Below, in pieces: positions 7,969-16,638 of a stretch of DNA of 64,000 nt (position 1 is the stretch's first letter; each line of letters begins with the position of its first letter). The notes under the pieces were generated by a model. It saw only the letters and a list, made by a program, of their open reading frames with translations, made no database searches and had not been told where the DNA came from. Source of the stretch: Panacagrimonas sp965216845 (GTDB taxonomy: Bacteria; Pseudomonadota; Gammaproteobacteria; Nevskiales; Nevskiaceae); assembly GCA_965216845.1 (NCBI GenBank), contig OZ244200.1, positions 2,046,001-2,110,000 of the forward strand, read 5' to 3'. A program made the translations under genes and the position numbers.

Positions 7969-8298
7969 ATGGACGCTCTTGACCGAATCAAAAAACAGGT
8001 TGCGGATAACCCGATTCTGCTCTACATGAAGGGCTCTCCGGATTTCCCGCAGTGCGGATTCTCGGCGCGAGTCGTACAGGCGCTCAATGCCTGCGCGATT
8101 GAATACGCTTACGTCAATATTTACGAGGACGAAGAGATCTATCGCGCGCTGCCCAAGTACGCGAATTGGCCGACATTCCCGCAATTGTATGTCAAGGGCG
8201 AACTGGTTGGAGGGTGTGATATCACGCTGGATTTATTCCAGTCCGGCGAGCTGCACAAGATGCTGGAGGATGCCGCCGGGGACAAACAGCCGGCCTGA
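7969..8298 (+). CDS. grxD: monothiol glutaredoxin GrxD (Grx4 family)
   Basis: CGFS-type glutaredoxin that carries Fe-S clusters together with glutathione and BolA-type partners in the cytoplasm. From ATG 7969 it is 109 aa (E. coli GrxD 115). The active-site region FPQCGFSARVVQAL (about residues 26-39) has a single cysteine. The family motifs YMKGSPDFP, NWPTFPQLYVKGELVGGCDI and a helical C-terminus are present. A GTG at 7915 is in frame, but the homologous start is MDALDRIKKQV. A promoter with perfect TATAAT lies upstream. Confidence 0.95.
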   Translation: MDALDRIKKQVADNPILLYMKGSPDFPQCGFSARVVQALNACAIEYAYVNIYEDEEIYRALPKYANWPTFPQLYVKGELVGGCDITLDLFQSGELHKMLEDAAGDKQPA

Positions 8299-8581
8299 TT
8301 GTGGCGTGCCACAGCGGCTTCTCCACACGGCGCTGATCATCGCCTTGCGCCTTGCCGTGCTGATCCCGGCATTGCGCGCTTGAGGCGTCAGCACCCGACA
8401 GCGCATGAAAACAGGGCGTATTTGTCCTCTGCCACGAGTCGGTAGATACTGAATTTCCACGCGCGCTTGCGCAGGGCGGCGGATTCACCGTGTTGGCGGC
8501 CAGAACAGATCGTCCACGGACCATCGCGCAGTTCGGCGAGTGTGTAGTCGCCGAAAATCGAATTGTTAGGGAGGGCGGGTT
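8299..8581. other. intergenic stretch, at most a doubtful minus-strand ORF
   Basis: No clear gene. On the minus strand the frame ending at 8388 reads a compact, protein-like tail (IFGDYTLAELRDGPW... to ...DKYALFSCAVGC) within about 8388-8567, but it has no ATG in the gap and its upstream part is antisense to the next gene. It may be a remnant of a small gene or chance. A strong Shine-Dalgarno (GGGAGGG, 8569-8575) for the next gene closes the gap. Confidence 0.4.
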
Positions 8582-9352
8582 TTGCGAGTCGGCCTGTTTC
8601 TGATTGGTGATGAGCTGCTGCTCGGTAAGCGCCAGGACAAGCATCTGGCGCGGGTCGTCGAAATGTTGCACGCGCGCGGAATGCAGCTTCATTGGGTGGA
8701 AATGCTGCCCGACGATACACATGGCATCGCAGAGGCGATTGTTCGCCGTCGTGGCGACCTGGTGCTGTCCTGTGGCGGGATCGGTGCCACGCCGGATGAT
8801 TGCACCCGCCAGGCTGCGGCGCTGGCGTTTGATCGCCCTTTGGATCGGCACCCTGAGGCCGAAGGCTTCATTGTCGAGCAATATGGCCAAAGGGCTTACC
8901 CCAACCGGGTGTTGATGGCAGATTTTCCGCAAGGCGCGGGGTTGATTCCCAACCCGGTCAATCGTGTCGCCGGGTTTTTCATGGAAGACCAGCACTTCGT
9001 GCCGGGTTTTCCGAATATGGCCTGGCCCATGCTCGAATGGGTGTTGGATTCCAGATATTCGGCCTTGCATCGCACTGATCCTGATGTGGAATATTCAATG
9101 CGCGCCATCGGCAGCGCTTCAGAGGGTGATCTACTTCAGATAATGCAAGCCCTGTTGCAGAAATTCGAGCCGGTAAAACTTTCCTGCCTTCCATTCAGAG
9201 GGAGCCAAAACCAGCCCAGGCATATTGAATTCGGCGTGCGTGGTGCGCGCGAAAACGCCGAAGCGGCCTATCATTGGTTATGGGCCGCATTGAAATCGCG
9301 CAAGGAATTGAAATTGGAAGCTTTACACGCCCCGCCCACATCATCGGCCTGA
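8582..9352 (+). CDS. MoCF/CinA-like molybdopterin-binding domain protein
   Basis: Protein of 256 aa whose first half matches the MoaB/MogA/CinA N-terminal fold: LFLIGDELLLGKRQDKH, then LVLSCGGIGATPDDCTRQAAA, the usual GGxGxTxDD signature in slightly altered form, and GFFMEDQHFVPGFPNMAWPM. The second half has no CinA deamidase domain. Family members are assigned roles in molybdopterin binding or nucleotide clean-up; the substrate here is unknown. The start is TTG 8582, chosen because GGGAGGG lies 6 nt upstream and RVGLFLIGDE is the expected family N-terminus. It stands alone between grxD and the H-NS-like gene. Confidence 0.75.
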   Translation: MRVGLFLIGDELLLGKRQDKHLARVVEMLHARGMQLHWVEMLPDDTHGIAEAIVRRRGDLVLSCGGIGATPDDCTRQAAALAFDRPLDRHPEAEGFIVEQYGQRAYPNRVLMADFPQGAGLIPNPVNRVAGFFMEDQHFVPGFPNMAWPMLEWVLDSRYSALHRTDPDVEYSMRAIGSASEGDLLQIMQALLQKFEPVKLSCLPFRGSQNQPRHIEFGVRGARENAEAAYHWLWAALKSRKELKLEALHAPPTSSA

Positions 9353-9423
9353 TAATGGCGGAATGTGCATAGAATAAAATTTCAGTTTATTATTCCCGTT
9401 CCGTTTGGTTATTAAGGCCGGAA

Positions 9424-9849
9424 ATGAAATACAAGGAAATCGTTGCCAAGATCGAATCACTGAGCAAACAGGCAGAAGAATTGCGTAAAGCTGAGCTGTC
9501 TGATGTGATCGAGGACATCAAATCCAAGATGGCCGATTATGGTCTCACGGTAAAAGACATTGCCGCCGGTGCGCGTCGTGGCCGTAGACCAAAAGCCAAC
9601 AGCACCCAGGGTGCTGAAAGCGCCAAGGCCGCCAAAGCCACCGTTTCCGAGGCTGCGACCAAGCCTGCGGGCAAGGCGCGTCCCGGACGCAAGAAAAAAC
9701 GTGTCAGCAGTCAGAAAGGCGTAAAGGTTCCGCCCAAATATCGCCATCCTCAGACCGGTGAGGAATGGTCCGGTCGTGGCCGCAAGCCGCGGTGGTTGCA
9801 GGCTGAAATCGACAACGGCAAAAAAATCGAACAGTTCGCCATCAAATAG
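9424..9849 (+). CDS. H-NS family nucleoid-associated protein
   Basis: DNA-binding nucleoid protein, likely a silencer of AT-rich transferred DNA. It is 141 aa. The N-terminal helices (residues 1-45) are for oligomerisation. An Ala/Lys/Arg-rich linker (about 50-100) starts with the arginine-rich ARRGRRPK and includes KPAGKARPGRKKKR. The C-terminal H-NS DNA-binding motif is YRHPQTGEEWSGRGRKPRWL (residues 106-125). The linker is longer and more basic than in E. coli H-NS, as in beta- and gammaproteobacterial BpH3-type proteins. Upstream DNA (9360-9420) is clearly AT-richer than its surroundings, fitting autoregulation. A strong terminator follows. Confidence 0.9.
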   Translation: MKYKEIVAKIESLSKQAEELRKAELSDVIEDIKSKMADYGLTVKDIAAGARRGRRPKANSTQGAESAKAAKATVSEAATKPAGKARPGRKKKRVSSQKGVKVPPKYRHPQTGEEWSGRGRKPRWLQAEIDNGKKIEQFAIK

Positions 9850-9856
9850 CTCACAG

Positions 9857-9892
9857 GCCGCAACGTCACAGCCCTGTACGTTGCGGCTTTTT
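9857..9892 (+). terminator. rho-independent terminator of the H-NS-like gene
   Basis: A perfect 10-bp stem GCCGCAACGT (9857-9866) / ACGTTGCGGC (9878-9887) with an 11-nt loop is followed by five T residues, 7 nt after the stop codon. Confidence 0.9.
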
Positions 9893-9911
9893 CTCTGACG
9901 GGTGAAACAAA

Positions 9912-9988
9912 TGGCACGCCCGGAGAGATTCGAACTCCCGACACTCAGGTTCGAAGCCTGATGCTCTATCCAGCTGAGCTACGGGCGT
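9912..9988 (-). tRNA. tRNA-Arg (anticodon UCG)
   Basis: On the minus strand a full cloverleaf reads from ACGCCCG (acceptor, 9988) through the anticodon loop CTTCGAA (anticodon TCG) and the T-loop GTTCGAATC to CGGGCGT, discriminator G and encoded CCA at 9914-9912. It is 77 nt and reads CGA codons. Confidence 0.95.
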
Positions 9989-10066
9989 GTGCGGTTATTG
10001 TAAAGGGGTGGGCCGCTGCGCGTCAGCGCTTGCGTCTGCATGGCCCGAGGTAGGCGCGGTCAACAA

Positions 10067-10143
10067 TGGCGCGCCTGGCAGGAGTCGAACCTGCGACCGC
10101 CGGCTTAGAAGGCCGATGCTCTATCCAGCTGAGCTACAGGCGC
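10067..10143 (-). tRNA. tRNA-Arg (anticodon UCU)
   Basis: A minus-strand cloverleaf with acceptor GCGCCTG/CAGGCGC, anticodon loop CTTCTAA (anticodon TCT), T-arm GCAGGTTCGACTCCTGC, and discriminator G plus encoded CCA (10069-10067). It is 77 nt, reads AGA/AGG, and lies 78 nt upstream of the tRNA-Arg(UCG) gene, so both may be on one transcript. Confidence 0.95.
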
Positions 10144-10178
10144 GCGGGCGTGTATTCTAAGGGATATCAACGACCTCA

Positions 10179-11252
10179 ATGGCGCGCCCTGCGTCTGCCG
10201 TAACTGAACAAATGACGAAGCCATCATCGCTGCGTTCTCATTCAAATCCGGATGTGATCGTCATCGGCGCTGGCGTGATTGGTCTTTCAACCGCTTACGC
10301 CTTACTGAAATCGGGTAGGAGCGTCAGCGTGTTCGAGCGAGGGCTAGTCGGTCGGGGTAGCGCATCCTGGGCGTCCGGCGGTATCTTGTTTCCCCTGCAT
10401 CCGGCGGATGTTTCCGGCAAGAACCTGCAACTGCTCAAGGCCAGTCTTGCAACTTACCAGGACTGGGCAAAGGAATTGGCCGAGACAAGCGGGATTGACC
10501 CTCAATACCTTGCCAGTGGCTTGGATATTCGGACCCAAGCCGGTGAGGCGCAAGCGTGGGAAACATTATGTTCATCGTTGGGGTATGCGTTTCAATCTGA
10601 GAACGGAAAAAACACGGGCGACCGCGAACTTTTTCTGTCCAAAGTGGCGCAAGTTCGCAGCCCACGACTGCTGCGCGCACTAAAAGCAGCCGTTCTGCGT
10701 CTGGGCGGAGCGATTTTCCAGAACACGGCGGTGACGGGCTTGTGCGCTTCATCTGGCAAGCTGAACGGCGTCAAGACCGCATCTGGAAGGCATGCCAGTG
10801 AATTGGTGGTGTTATGTGCTGGTGCTTGGAGCAGCGGTTTGCTGCCCGAGTTGCCCATCACGCCGGTTCGTGGACAGATGCTGGCTTTGCGCAGCGAGCC
10901 GGGGATGCTTTCCAGCATTGTTTTGAAGCAGCGAAAATATCTGGTGCCGCGGTCAGATGGCATCATTCTGGCTGGCAGCACCTTGGAACAATGTGGCTTT
11001 GACGATTCGCCAACTGAGCCGGGCAGGGCGGAGTTGCAATCGGCCGCGTTAGCGCTTGATTCGCGCTGCAAGTCCCTGCCGTTGGTTGCTCACTGGTCCG
11101 GCCTGCGTCCAATGCCAATGACGGGCCAAACCATGATCGAATGGTCCAGGCAACACGAAAACTTACTGATCAATGTTGGCCAGTATCGACTGGGCATGAC
11201 GTTGGCGCCGGCCAGTGCCGCAGACGCCCTAAGGCAAATAGAGGCGTTGTAG
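10179..11252 (+). CDS. thiO: FAD-dependent glycine oxidase / D-amino acid oxidase (ThiO-like)
   Basis: DAO-family flavoenzyme expected to oxidise glycine to iminoacetate for thiazole synthesis, or a related D-amino acid. It is 357 aa from ATG 10179; ATG 10212 would remove 11 residues. The FAD-binding Rossmann motif is VIVIGAGVIGLSTAYALLKSG (about residues 25-45). SWASGGILFPLHP, LCAGAWSS, the TPVRGQMLAL strand (about 226-235) and the C-terminal HWSGLRPMPMTG and NVGQYRLGMTLAP fit ThiO. No other thiamine gene is visible nearby, so the substrate is inferred from family resemblance. It converges with pilE (21 nt between stops). Confidence 0.8.
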   Translation: MARPASAVTEQMTKPSSLRSHSNPDVIVIGAGVIGLSTAYALLKSGRSVSVFERGLVGRGSASWASGGILFPLHPADVSGKNLQLLKASLATYQDWAKELAETSGIDPQYLASGLDIRTQAGEAQAWETLCSSLGYAFQSENGKNTGDRELFLSKVAQVRSPRLLRALKAAVLRLGGAIFQNTAVTGLCASSGKLNGVKTASGRHASELVVLCAGAWSSGLLPELPITPVRGQMLALRSEPGMLSSIVLKQRKYLVPRSDGIILAGSTLEQCGFDDSPTEPGRAELQSAALALDSRCKSLPLVAHWSGLRPMPMTGQTMIEWSRQHENLLINVGQYRLGMTLAPASAADALRQIEAL

Positions 11253-11273
11253 GTCGCCTCCTTCGCAAATCGT

Positions 11274-11705
11274 TCAGTTGCGATCGGTCCAGCTTTTTTC
11301 CTTGCCGCCGACGCGGCGGATTTTTCGCCCGTCGCTATAGATTTCCAGCACGCCGTCGTCTTTGTTGATCTTTCCCGCAACGGGCGTCGCCGTGATGTTG
11401 AAAGACATTGCTGATGTTTCGTTGATCGCAACGTTGTAAATGCCGGTTTTTTCGGCCGCGGTTTCCGAATCCGACAAATACTTGCCAAGGTCGGTATAAC
11501 TGTTGGTCCGCGTGAAGTAACGCTCCGCATCCATGGTCATTTGTTGCAGGAACTGTTGCGCATCCGTCCGGTTGCTTCGGATGACGTAGGCCTGGTAGCT
11601 GGGAAATGCGATGGCCGCAAGAATTCCAACAATGGCTACGGTGATGACCAGTTCGATCAAGGTGAAACCGCGGCGTTGGGTGCGCATGCGCATCAAGGGT
11701 TTCAT
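11274..11705 (-). CDS. pilE: type IV minor pilin PilE
   Basis: Minor pilin of 143 aa. The basic leader of 13 residues ends RRG, then the processed N-terminus FTLIELVITVAIVGILAAIAFP (cleavage after Gly13 by PilD, N-methylation of Phe, Glu at +5). A globular C-terminal domain follows, with SDGRKIRRVGGK near the end. It is the last gene of the fimU-pilV-pilW-pilX-pilY1-pilE operon; its ATG overlaps the pilY1 stop (ATGA). PilE-type proteins join the priming complex at the pilus tip. Identity comes from prepilin motif, length and position. Confidence 0.9.
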   Translation of the reverse strand: MKPLMRMRTQRRGFTLIELVITVAIVGILAAIAFPSYQAYVIRSNRTDAQQFLQQMTMDAERYFTRTNSYTDLGKYLSDSETAAEKTGIYNVAINETSAMSFNITATPVAGKINKDDGVLEIYSDGRKIRRVGGKEKSWTDRN

Positions 11706-14700
11706 GGATCGATCTCCCGCCAGGTGATGCGGCCAGCGTGGCGATTGCCAAGCTCGCCCTGTTCCAACACGCCGGTACTGGATAGCCCGGTGAATTTGAC
11801 GTCAAGATCTGGGGTGATCGCCAGTACCGCCGGCGAGGACATCAACCCCTCAGTTACCTGCGTCGCCACGCCGCTGATTGGCACGTCCACATCTTCTCCG
11901 TCGACGGTGATGGTGATGACGTCGTCACCGTCAATGACCAGGTCATCGTCCACATCCAGCACCGGAGTGGCCGGGCGTGCTCCACCTTGGGAGCTGACTT
12001 CCATCAGCCAACTCCGCCCGCCCGGTGCACACGGATCGGAAGACGGAATCATGGTGGTGAACACGATATTGCCGTTGCGGAGCACCGGGCGTGTGATTTG
12101 CCGCTCCTTGCTGATTGGCAAATCGATATACCAACCCTTGTGCTTATCCAGTTCCAACTCGTGGTCTGAGGTGACACGGTAGGGTCGTCCGTCGATTTTG
12201 GACTCGGCAACCACCTCCTGTTCCAATAAGTCTGACCGTGCCGGTGCAGTCCAGCTTGATCGGAGAGTGAATGGATCAGCCACTTCGACCGGATCAGCGA
12301 AAATCGCATAAAACGTTTGCGTTTGGCTGCTTGTGCTGAATGTGTCCGAGACCTCCAGATACTTGCCCGTGCCAAAGTAAACCATGATGTCGTCCGGGTC
12401 GTCCGTGAGCAGGTTGAGTCCGACTTCCGGTACGGCGGTGATGGGTTGTGGATCGGTGCCGTCGGTGGCGGTGAACAGCGGCGTTCCGCCGTAGGCGGCC
12501 ACCCAGCTGCCCGCACCGTCGGCGGTTACGTTGAACTGCCACATATTCCCTTGCAGGTCGCCGCCGAAGATGAAGTCGACCACGCTGTCACCGTCAATAT
12601 CCACCGGCGCCACGCTGGCGATGCCGTTGTCCTGACCGGAGGGCCCAACCTTGATCTTGATGTAATCAGAGCCCAAGGTCCAGGAGCCGGCGCTCGGGCC
12701 TTCGATGAAGATGATGAAGAGCGTCGCCTGTCCATTGCCGGCATGACCATCGGATTGCGCGCTGTTGATGCCATTGCCCAGGATGGCAGCCCATTTACCG
12801 TTCGCCATTTTTACGATGGCTGGCTGGCCGTAAACGTAACCAAGATCGGCATCGTCAGCGTCGGTAAATTCCCATTTGGCAATCGTACTGGCACTGCCCT
12901 CGGAAAAGCCGGATGGGTCGGTTACGTCCAGCGCGAACAGACCTTGCCCACCCTGTTTCAGGCCGGCAACCAGATAACTGGCCCAATTGCCGCCGATCTG
13001 CACGTCACCGACATTGGGCGAACCGTTCACGCCCCAGGTGTGGCTGTAGGGAATGGCAGTCTGTTTGGCCAGGCCGGGGTTGGAATCCGTGCCGAACAAC
13101 TGGTTTGGCACATAGGCCAGCAGTTCCTCGCCGGTTTCGGCGTTGAAGCCGTGCAGCATCGCGCTGCTATTGGAACCGATGTAGACTACCGGCGTCCGAC
13201 TGCTGTTACTGGCGCGGAAGCCAGCGTAGCCGCCAAACGGATAATTTTGATTCGGTGCACCCACGAAGTAGGGGTCCGAGCCGACAATGTTGCCGAGAAC
13301 GCTGCTGCGATTACGGAAGCTTCCATCGGCCTCAAGACTGCGATCCCCACGCAGAAATTCGAGTCTCAACTGGCCGCGATCATCGACCGTGCCGGTATCG
13401 GTCAGATGGTTGTAATCGATGTTCAAGGCGGACTGCTGCGCGGCATCCAGCGATCCCCAACGAAACGAAACGCCCGTACCGCTGCCGTTCATCGTAATGA
13501 TGGTTCTGCTGTCGGGTGTCTTGCCGTCAAGTTCGTCTGCGGCGCTCCATTCCGAACTCGGGCAGAGGCGGCCTTTTTGCGTCGCGCCGCAATTGGTTCC
13601 GGTGGAAATTTTTGATGCGATGACATCTCCCGCCCAATTGGCACTGTCAAAACTCGATTGAAAAATCTGACTGCCTGCGCTCAGACTGGTCGAGTTCAAT
13701 GAGGTGGACGAAAAGCTCGCCGCCGTGCCCAGAATGCTGGTCAGAATTTCGTTGAAAACCAGTGTTAACTGAGTCGAATCCTCGGCGGTGAAGAAGCCGC
13801 CGCCGCCCTGATCGCCCGCATCCTTGACCAGCGGATCATTGAGCACCTGCTGATCGGCAAAGCCGATGATGTAGCTCACCACATTGTTCTTGAACTGCTC
13901 GCCGTTGATCTCCACCGGAAAGTCCGGCCGCAGATCGATCTCGTACAGGGCCTGTGCGACGTCGTCCAGATAATCACTGCCGGCACTTTCGTAGTCATAA
14001 GGAGCGGGTTTCTGATCGTGGCTCGAACAGGCCGGGTCGGCGGCGACGCAGTCGCGGTCATAATCCTCCAGATGCGAACTCACGTCCTGATCGCTTTGTG
14101 GGCGGCCGTCGGTCAGCAGAATGGCAAAACTCTGCTGACAGGACAGCGTGATGGGTGCGGCGCTGGTGTTGTTGGCGAAGGTGCTGTCGAACACGTCAGC
14201 GACGTTGGCGCTGCTGGGGCCATCGTCGGGATGCAGCGTCAACGCACCGGTATAGCCGTTGGCGAAATAGCGGCCGATATCCGACAGCGTTTCAGCGATG
14301 GGCGTGCTTCCTGAGGGTGTCAGGTTCTCGATGCCATTGCTGCCAGTGGTCATGGCGCTGCGCTGCGGAGCCAGCATCTTGTTGATCGGCACCCGCAGAT
14401 AACCGCCGTTTGACCCGTTGTAGGTGGACAGGCCAGCCCGCAAGCGCTCGTCGAGACCGCTGATCAGATCCGAGCCGGTGTTGCGGGCGATTTGCATCCG
14501 CGAAGATGCGAGTTGGGTGGGGGAAATCGGTTTACTGCGCTCTTTGCTGTCCCAGGTAACGTCCGCAACGCTGTTTGGGTCGAAATACCAGTTCAGATAA
14601 TGACCCGTGTAGTCGGCGTCCAGATACCCGCCGCCGGGTGAGAACCAGTTGGAGCTGGAACCACCGCCATTGGCCAGCAAGCGCGCCGAATAAACAGCGT

Positions 14701-15121
14701 CGTTGTCGAAACATTTTTGACCTGATCCGGTGCCGAACCGATACTGATCACCGCTATGGCGAATATAAGGCGCACCAACAACATAGGGGCCGCTACTTTC
14801 GTTTCGAACCCGCAATTCCACGTTCGCACCAGGTGGGATCAGATTCGCTGACGGGCAGCTGGACAGGTAGTCGGCGTCAGGGTCATAGGGCGCTTCGGGC
14901 ACGATGTTGTTCATGGAGCCGGAGTTGTCCACCATGAACATCAGGTTGGGCTCAGCGGTGTTGGTCACCAACAGCGGCGCTTCGGGTATATTGAGCGGTG
15001 CGGCGCCTGCGTGTGCGCTCAGGCCTGCGATAATCGCGGCGAGGAACAGGTGACTGCAACGAATCCGCCTCCGGTTTCTTGTTCTCGCAATCAAGAATCT
15101 TGGTTTTTGCGAATTGTTCAT
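11702..15121 (-). CDS. pilY1: type IV pilus tip adhesin / biogenesis factor PilY1
   Basis: Large secreted tip protein that promotes pilus extension and adhesion. From ATG 15121, whose A is shared with the pilX TGA, it is 1139 aa; the frame is open upstream but overlaps pilX. Signal peptide residues about 20-40 end AHAGA. A vWA domain starts at MFMVDNSGSM (MIDAS DNSGS, residues 65-69). The C-terminal half is the PilY1 beta-propeller, with FGGYAGFRASN, the calcium-loop-like DIDGDSVVDFIFGGDLQGN (typical of PilY1), and a second acidic stretch DVDDDLVIDGDD near the C-terminus. The usual order pilX-pilY1-pilE is kept. A mechanosensing role is known for homologues only. Confidence 0.93.
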   Translation of the reverse strand: MNNSQKPRFLIARTRNRRRIRCSHLFLAAIIAGLSAHAGAAPLNIPEAPLLVTNTAEPNLMFMVDNSGSMNNIVPEAPYDPDADYLSSCPSANLIPPGANVELRVRNESSGPYVVGAPYIRHSGDQYRFGTGSGQKCFDNDAVYSARLLANGGGSSSNWFSPGGGYLDADYTGHYLNWYFDPNSVADVTWDSKERSKPISPTQLASSRMQIARNTGSDLISGLDERLRAGLSTYNGSNGGYLRVPINKMLAPQRSAMTTGSNGIENLTPSGSTPIAETLSDIGRYFANGYTGALTLHPDDGPSSANVADVFDSTFANNTSAAPITLSCQQSFAILLTDGRPQSDQDVSSHLEDYDRDCVAADPACSSHDQKPAPYDYESAGSDYLDDVAQALYEIDLRPDFPVEINGEQFKNNVVSYIIGFADQQVLNDPLVKDAGDQGGGGFFTAEDSTQLTLVFNEILTSILGTAASFSSTSLNSTSLSAGSQIFQSSFDSANWAGDVIASKISTGTNCGATQKGRLCPSSEWSAADELDGKTPDSRTIITMNGSGTGVSFRWGSLDAAQQSALNIDYNHLTDTGTVDDRGQLRLEFLRGDRSLEADGSFRNRSSVLGNIVGSDPYFVGAPNQNYPFGGYAGFRASNSSRTPVVYIGSNSSAMLHGFNAETGEELLAYVPNQLFGTDSNPGLAKQTAIPYSHTWGVNGSPNVGDVQIGGNWASYLVAGLKQGGQGLFALDVTDPSGFSEGSASTIAKWEFTDADDADLGYVYGQPAIVKMANGKWAAILGNGINSAQSDGHAGNGQATLFIIFIEGPSAGSWTLGSDYIKIKVGPSGQDNGIASVAPVDIDGDSVVDFIFGGDLQGNMWQFNVTADGAGSWVAAYGGTPLFTATDGTDPQPITAVPEVGLNLLTDDPDDIMVYFGTGKYLEVSDTFSTSSQTQTFYAIFADPVEVADPFTLRSSWTAPARSDLLEQEVVAESKIDGRPYRVTSDHELELDKHKGWYIDLPISKERQITRPVLRNGNIVFTTMIPSSDPCAPGGRSWLMEVSSQGGARPATPVLDVDDDLVIDGDDVITITVDGEDVDVPISGVATQVTEGLMSSPAVLAITPDLDVKFTGLSSTGVLEQGELGNRHAGRITWREIDP

Positions 15122-15729
15122 CAGTAAGTCCTCGCAAAAATGCTTTGAACCAGTGACACCTGATTCGGCAGGTTTCCGCGACCGCGCGCAGTCACCTGGT
15201 AATACCAGGTGTCGGGGGTGACTTGAGGCAGGCCTGCTACCAAGCTGCCTTGCGGATCCTTGATTTGCTCGATGACGTATCGTGGTTGGTCTGAACTGGC
15301 CCATGGAATGGACTGTCCTGCAATGGTGACCGGACCGGCTGATGTGTAATCGCGGCCAAACGTTCGCCCTTCGGTTGCCCACCATGCCGGCGTGCGCAGA
15401 TTGGTGATATTGACTTCCGGCTCTTCGCCGATGGGAGGATTACCCAGCCAGATACTGGCGGTGTCCTTGCACGGCGATTGACAATCTGGAACCGGTTGAA
15501 CGTCCTGCCGCCCCAGCCAGTTCTCGCCGGCTCCGAGAGCGGCTTCTGCGGCTTGGAACGCAAGATTGCTTTCCGAAGAGCCGTGGGACATGCGGCGTTG
15601 AAGCTCATTGTCGCCCACCGACGTCAGGCCGATCAGGGTGAGCCCGACCAGAAAAATGAGCCCGATCACCAGGGCGACGCCGCGTTGATTCCCAGGATTC
15701 GATGATGCGTGGTTCATGGGGCTCGTCAC
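15121..15729 (-). CDS. pilX: type IV minor pilin PilX
   Basis: Minor pilin of 202 aa. The N-terminus contains QRGVALVIGLIFLVGLTLIGL, the PilX-type prepilin segment in which the processed residue after Gly is not Phe and the helix lacks the usual Glu5 context. ELQRRMSHGSSESNLAFQAAEAAL follows, the conserved N-terminal PilX domain. The start is GTG 15729, overlapping the pilW stop (GTGA); ATG 15717 is an alternative. The stop overlaps the pilY1 start by one base. It is thought to link the tip complex PilV/W/X/Y1. Confidence 0.88.
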   Translation of the reverse strand: MTSPMNHASSNPGNQRGVALVIGLIFLVGLTLIGLTSVGDNELQRRMSHGSSESNLAFQAAEAALGAGENWLGRQDVQPVPDCQSPCKDTASIWLGNPPIGEEPEVNITNLRTPAWWATEGRTFGRDYTSAGPVTIAGQSIPWASSDQPRYVIEQIKDPQGSLVAGLPQVTPDTWYYQVTARGRGNLPNQVSLVQSIFARTY

Positions 15730-16637
15730 GGGCGTGCTCGGTTTCGTAGTTGGATGGTGCTGCTGAATTCACTGAACAGACGGCGATCCTCGACCCCTTT
15801 CAATTCATTTCCGGGGTCGGCGGTATCCGAACCCTCGGTGGTTTGTGTGCCCACCAGTCGCGCGATCATTTTCACGCTCACCACCTGCTGCCAGTTGGGG
15901 ACATTGTTCGCAGTGAAAAACTGGTTGGCGACGAAATTGCCATTGGTGTCGACGCCGTACAGGAACTGCAGATCATCGACGCCCGCTATCAATGGTTGCG
16001 GGCCGTTTGTCCAACGCGCTGCAGCGGCGGGTCGCGTGAAAATACGCGCCCTGCAGCTCAAGCTGGATGGGGTGTCGAGGTTCAAGAAAAACGTGACTTC
16101 CGCCATGTCCTGGAATCGTAGCCCGTTTGCGCTCGGGTCTCCGGCGTCGGGTAATCCAAGGCAGGTATTGATGACGCCGTCAGAATTTCCGGCAGTTCCG
16201 ATCTGATTGCGGCCCAGATAACGGGCAATGAGAACATCTGTTCCCGCCTTGGGCGTGATGCCCGCGACGGCGGCTCCGGCATTGTCGACACCCCAGATGG
16301 GACGCAAGAGATCCGCGGCGGTATTCGGATCGTTGCCACTGGCGCGTGTTATGGCGGTTTCGTCAGGACGTCGGAAGACATCCAGGTATTCGGCCGGCGA
16401 AATGTTTTCGGGTTGTCCCAACGAGCCGGCCAAACGGATATACGGGTGCATCAGGTAAGACAGAAAGCGACCACCCTCCTGAACTTCGCTGGTGCTTTCC
16501 TGCGTCCGGAAAGCGCGTTTGGTGCCAACGAACACGGAAATAACAGCACCCAGTATCAGCACGCCGAGGGTGATCGATATCATCAGCTCGACCAGAGTGA
16601 AGCCGCGCGCCGTCGATTGTCTGCTGGGTGATTTCAT
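15726..16637 (-). CDS. pilW: type IV minor pilin PilW
   Basis: Minor pilin of 303 aa. A 12-residue leader ends TARG, then FTLVELMISITLGVLILGAVISVF (prepilin site after Gly12, Glu at +5). A globular domain follows, including the family-typical VQEGGRFLSYLMHPYIRLAG segment. ATG 16637 lies one base from the pilV stop. Homologues sit at the pilus tip with PilV and PilX and are needed for PilY1 display. Confidence 0.9.
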   Translation of the reverse strand: MKSPSRQSTARGFTLVELMISITLGVLILGAVISVFVGTKRAFRTQESTSEVQEGGRFLSYLMHPYIRLAGSLGQPENISPAEYLDVFRRPDETAITRASGNDPNTAADLLRPIWGVDNAGAAVAGITPKAGTDVLIARYLGRNQIGTAGNSDGVINTCLGLPDAGDPSANGLRFQDMAEVTFFLNLDTPSSLSCRARIFTRPAAAARWTNGPQPLIAGVDDLQFLYGVDTNGNFVANQFFTANNVPNWQQVVSVKMIARLVGTQTTEGSDTADPGNELKGVEDRRLFSEFSSTIQLRNRARP

Positions 16638-16638
16638 C

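Noticed and set aside
8222..9070. 282-aa minus-strand open frame
   Set aside because: Mostly antisense to the MoCF-like gene, which has a strong ribosome site and family motifs.
9912..10143. Possible integration site of a mobile element at the tRNA-Arg pair
   Set aside because: No integrase, no duplicated tRNA 3' end and no phage genes nearby.
12317..13615. 432-aa plus-strand open frame
   Set aside because: Antisense to pilY1, which has a clear signal peptide, vWA and propeller motifs in the other strand.
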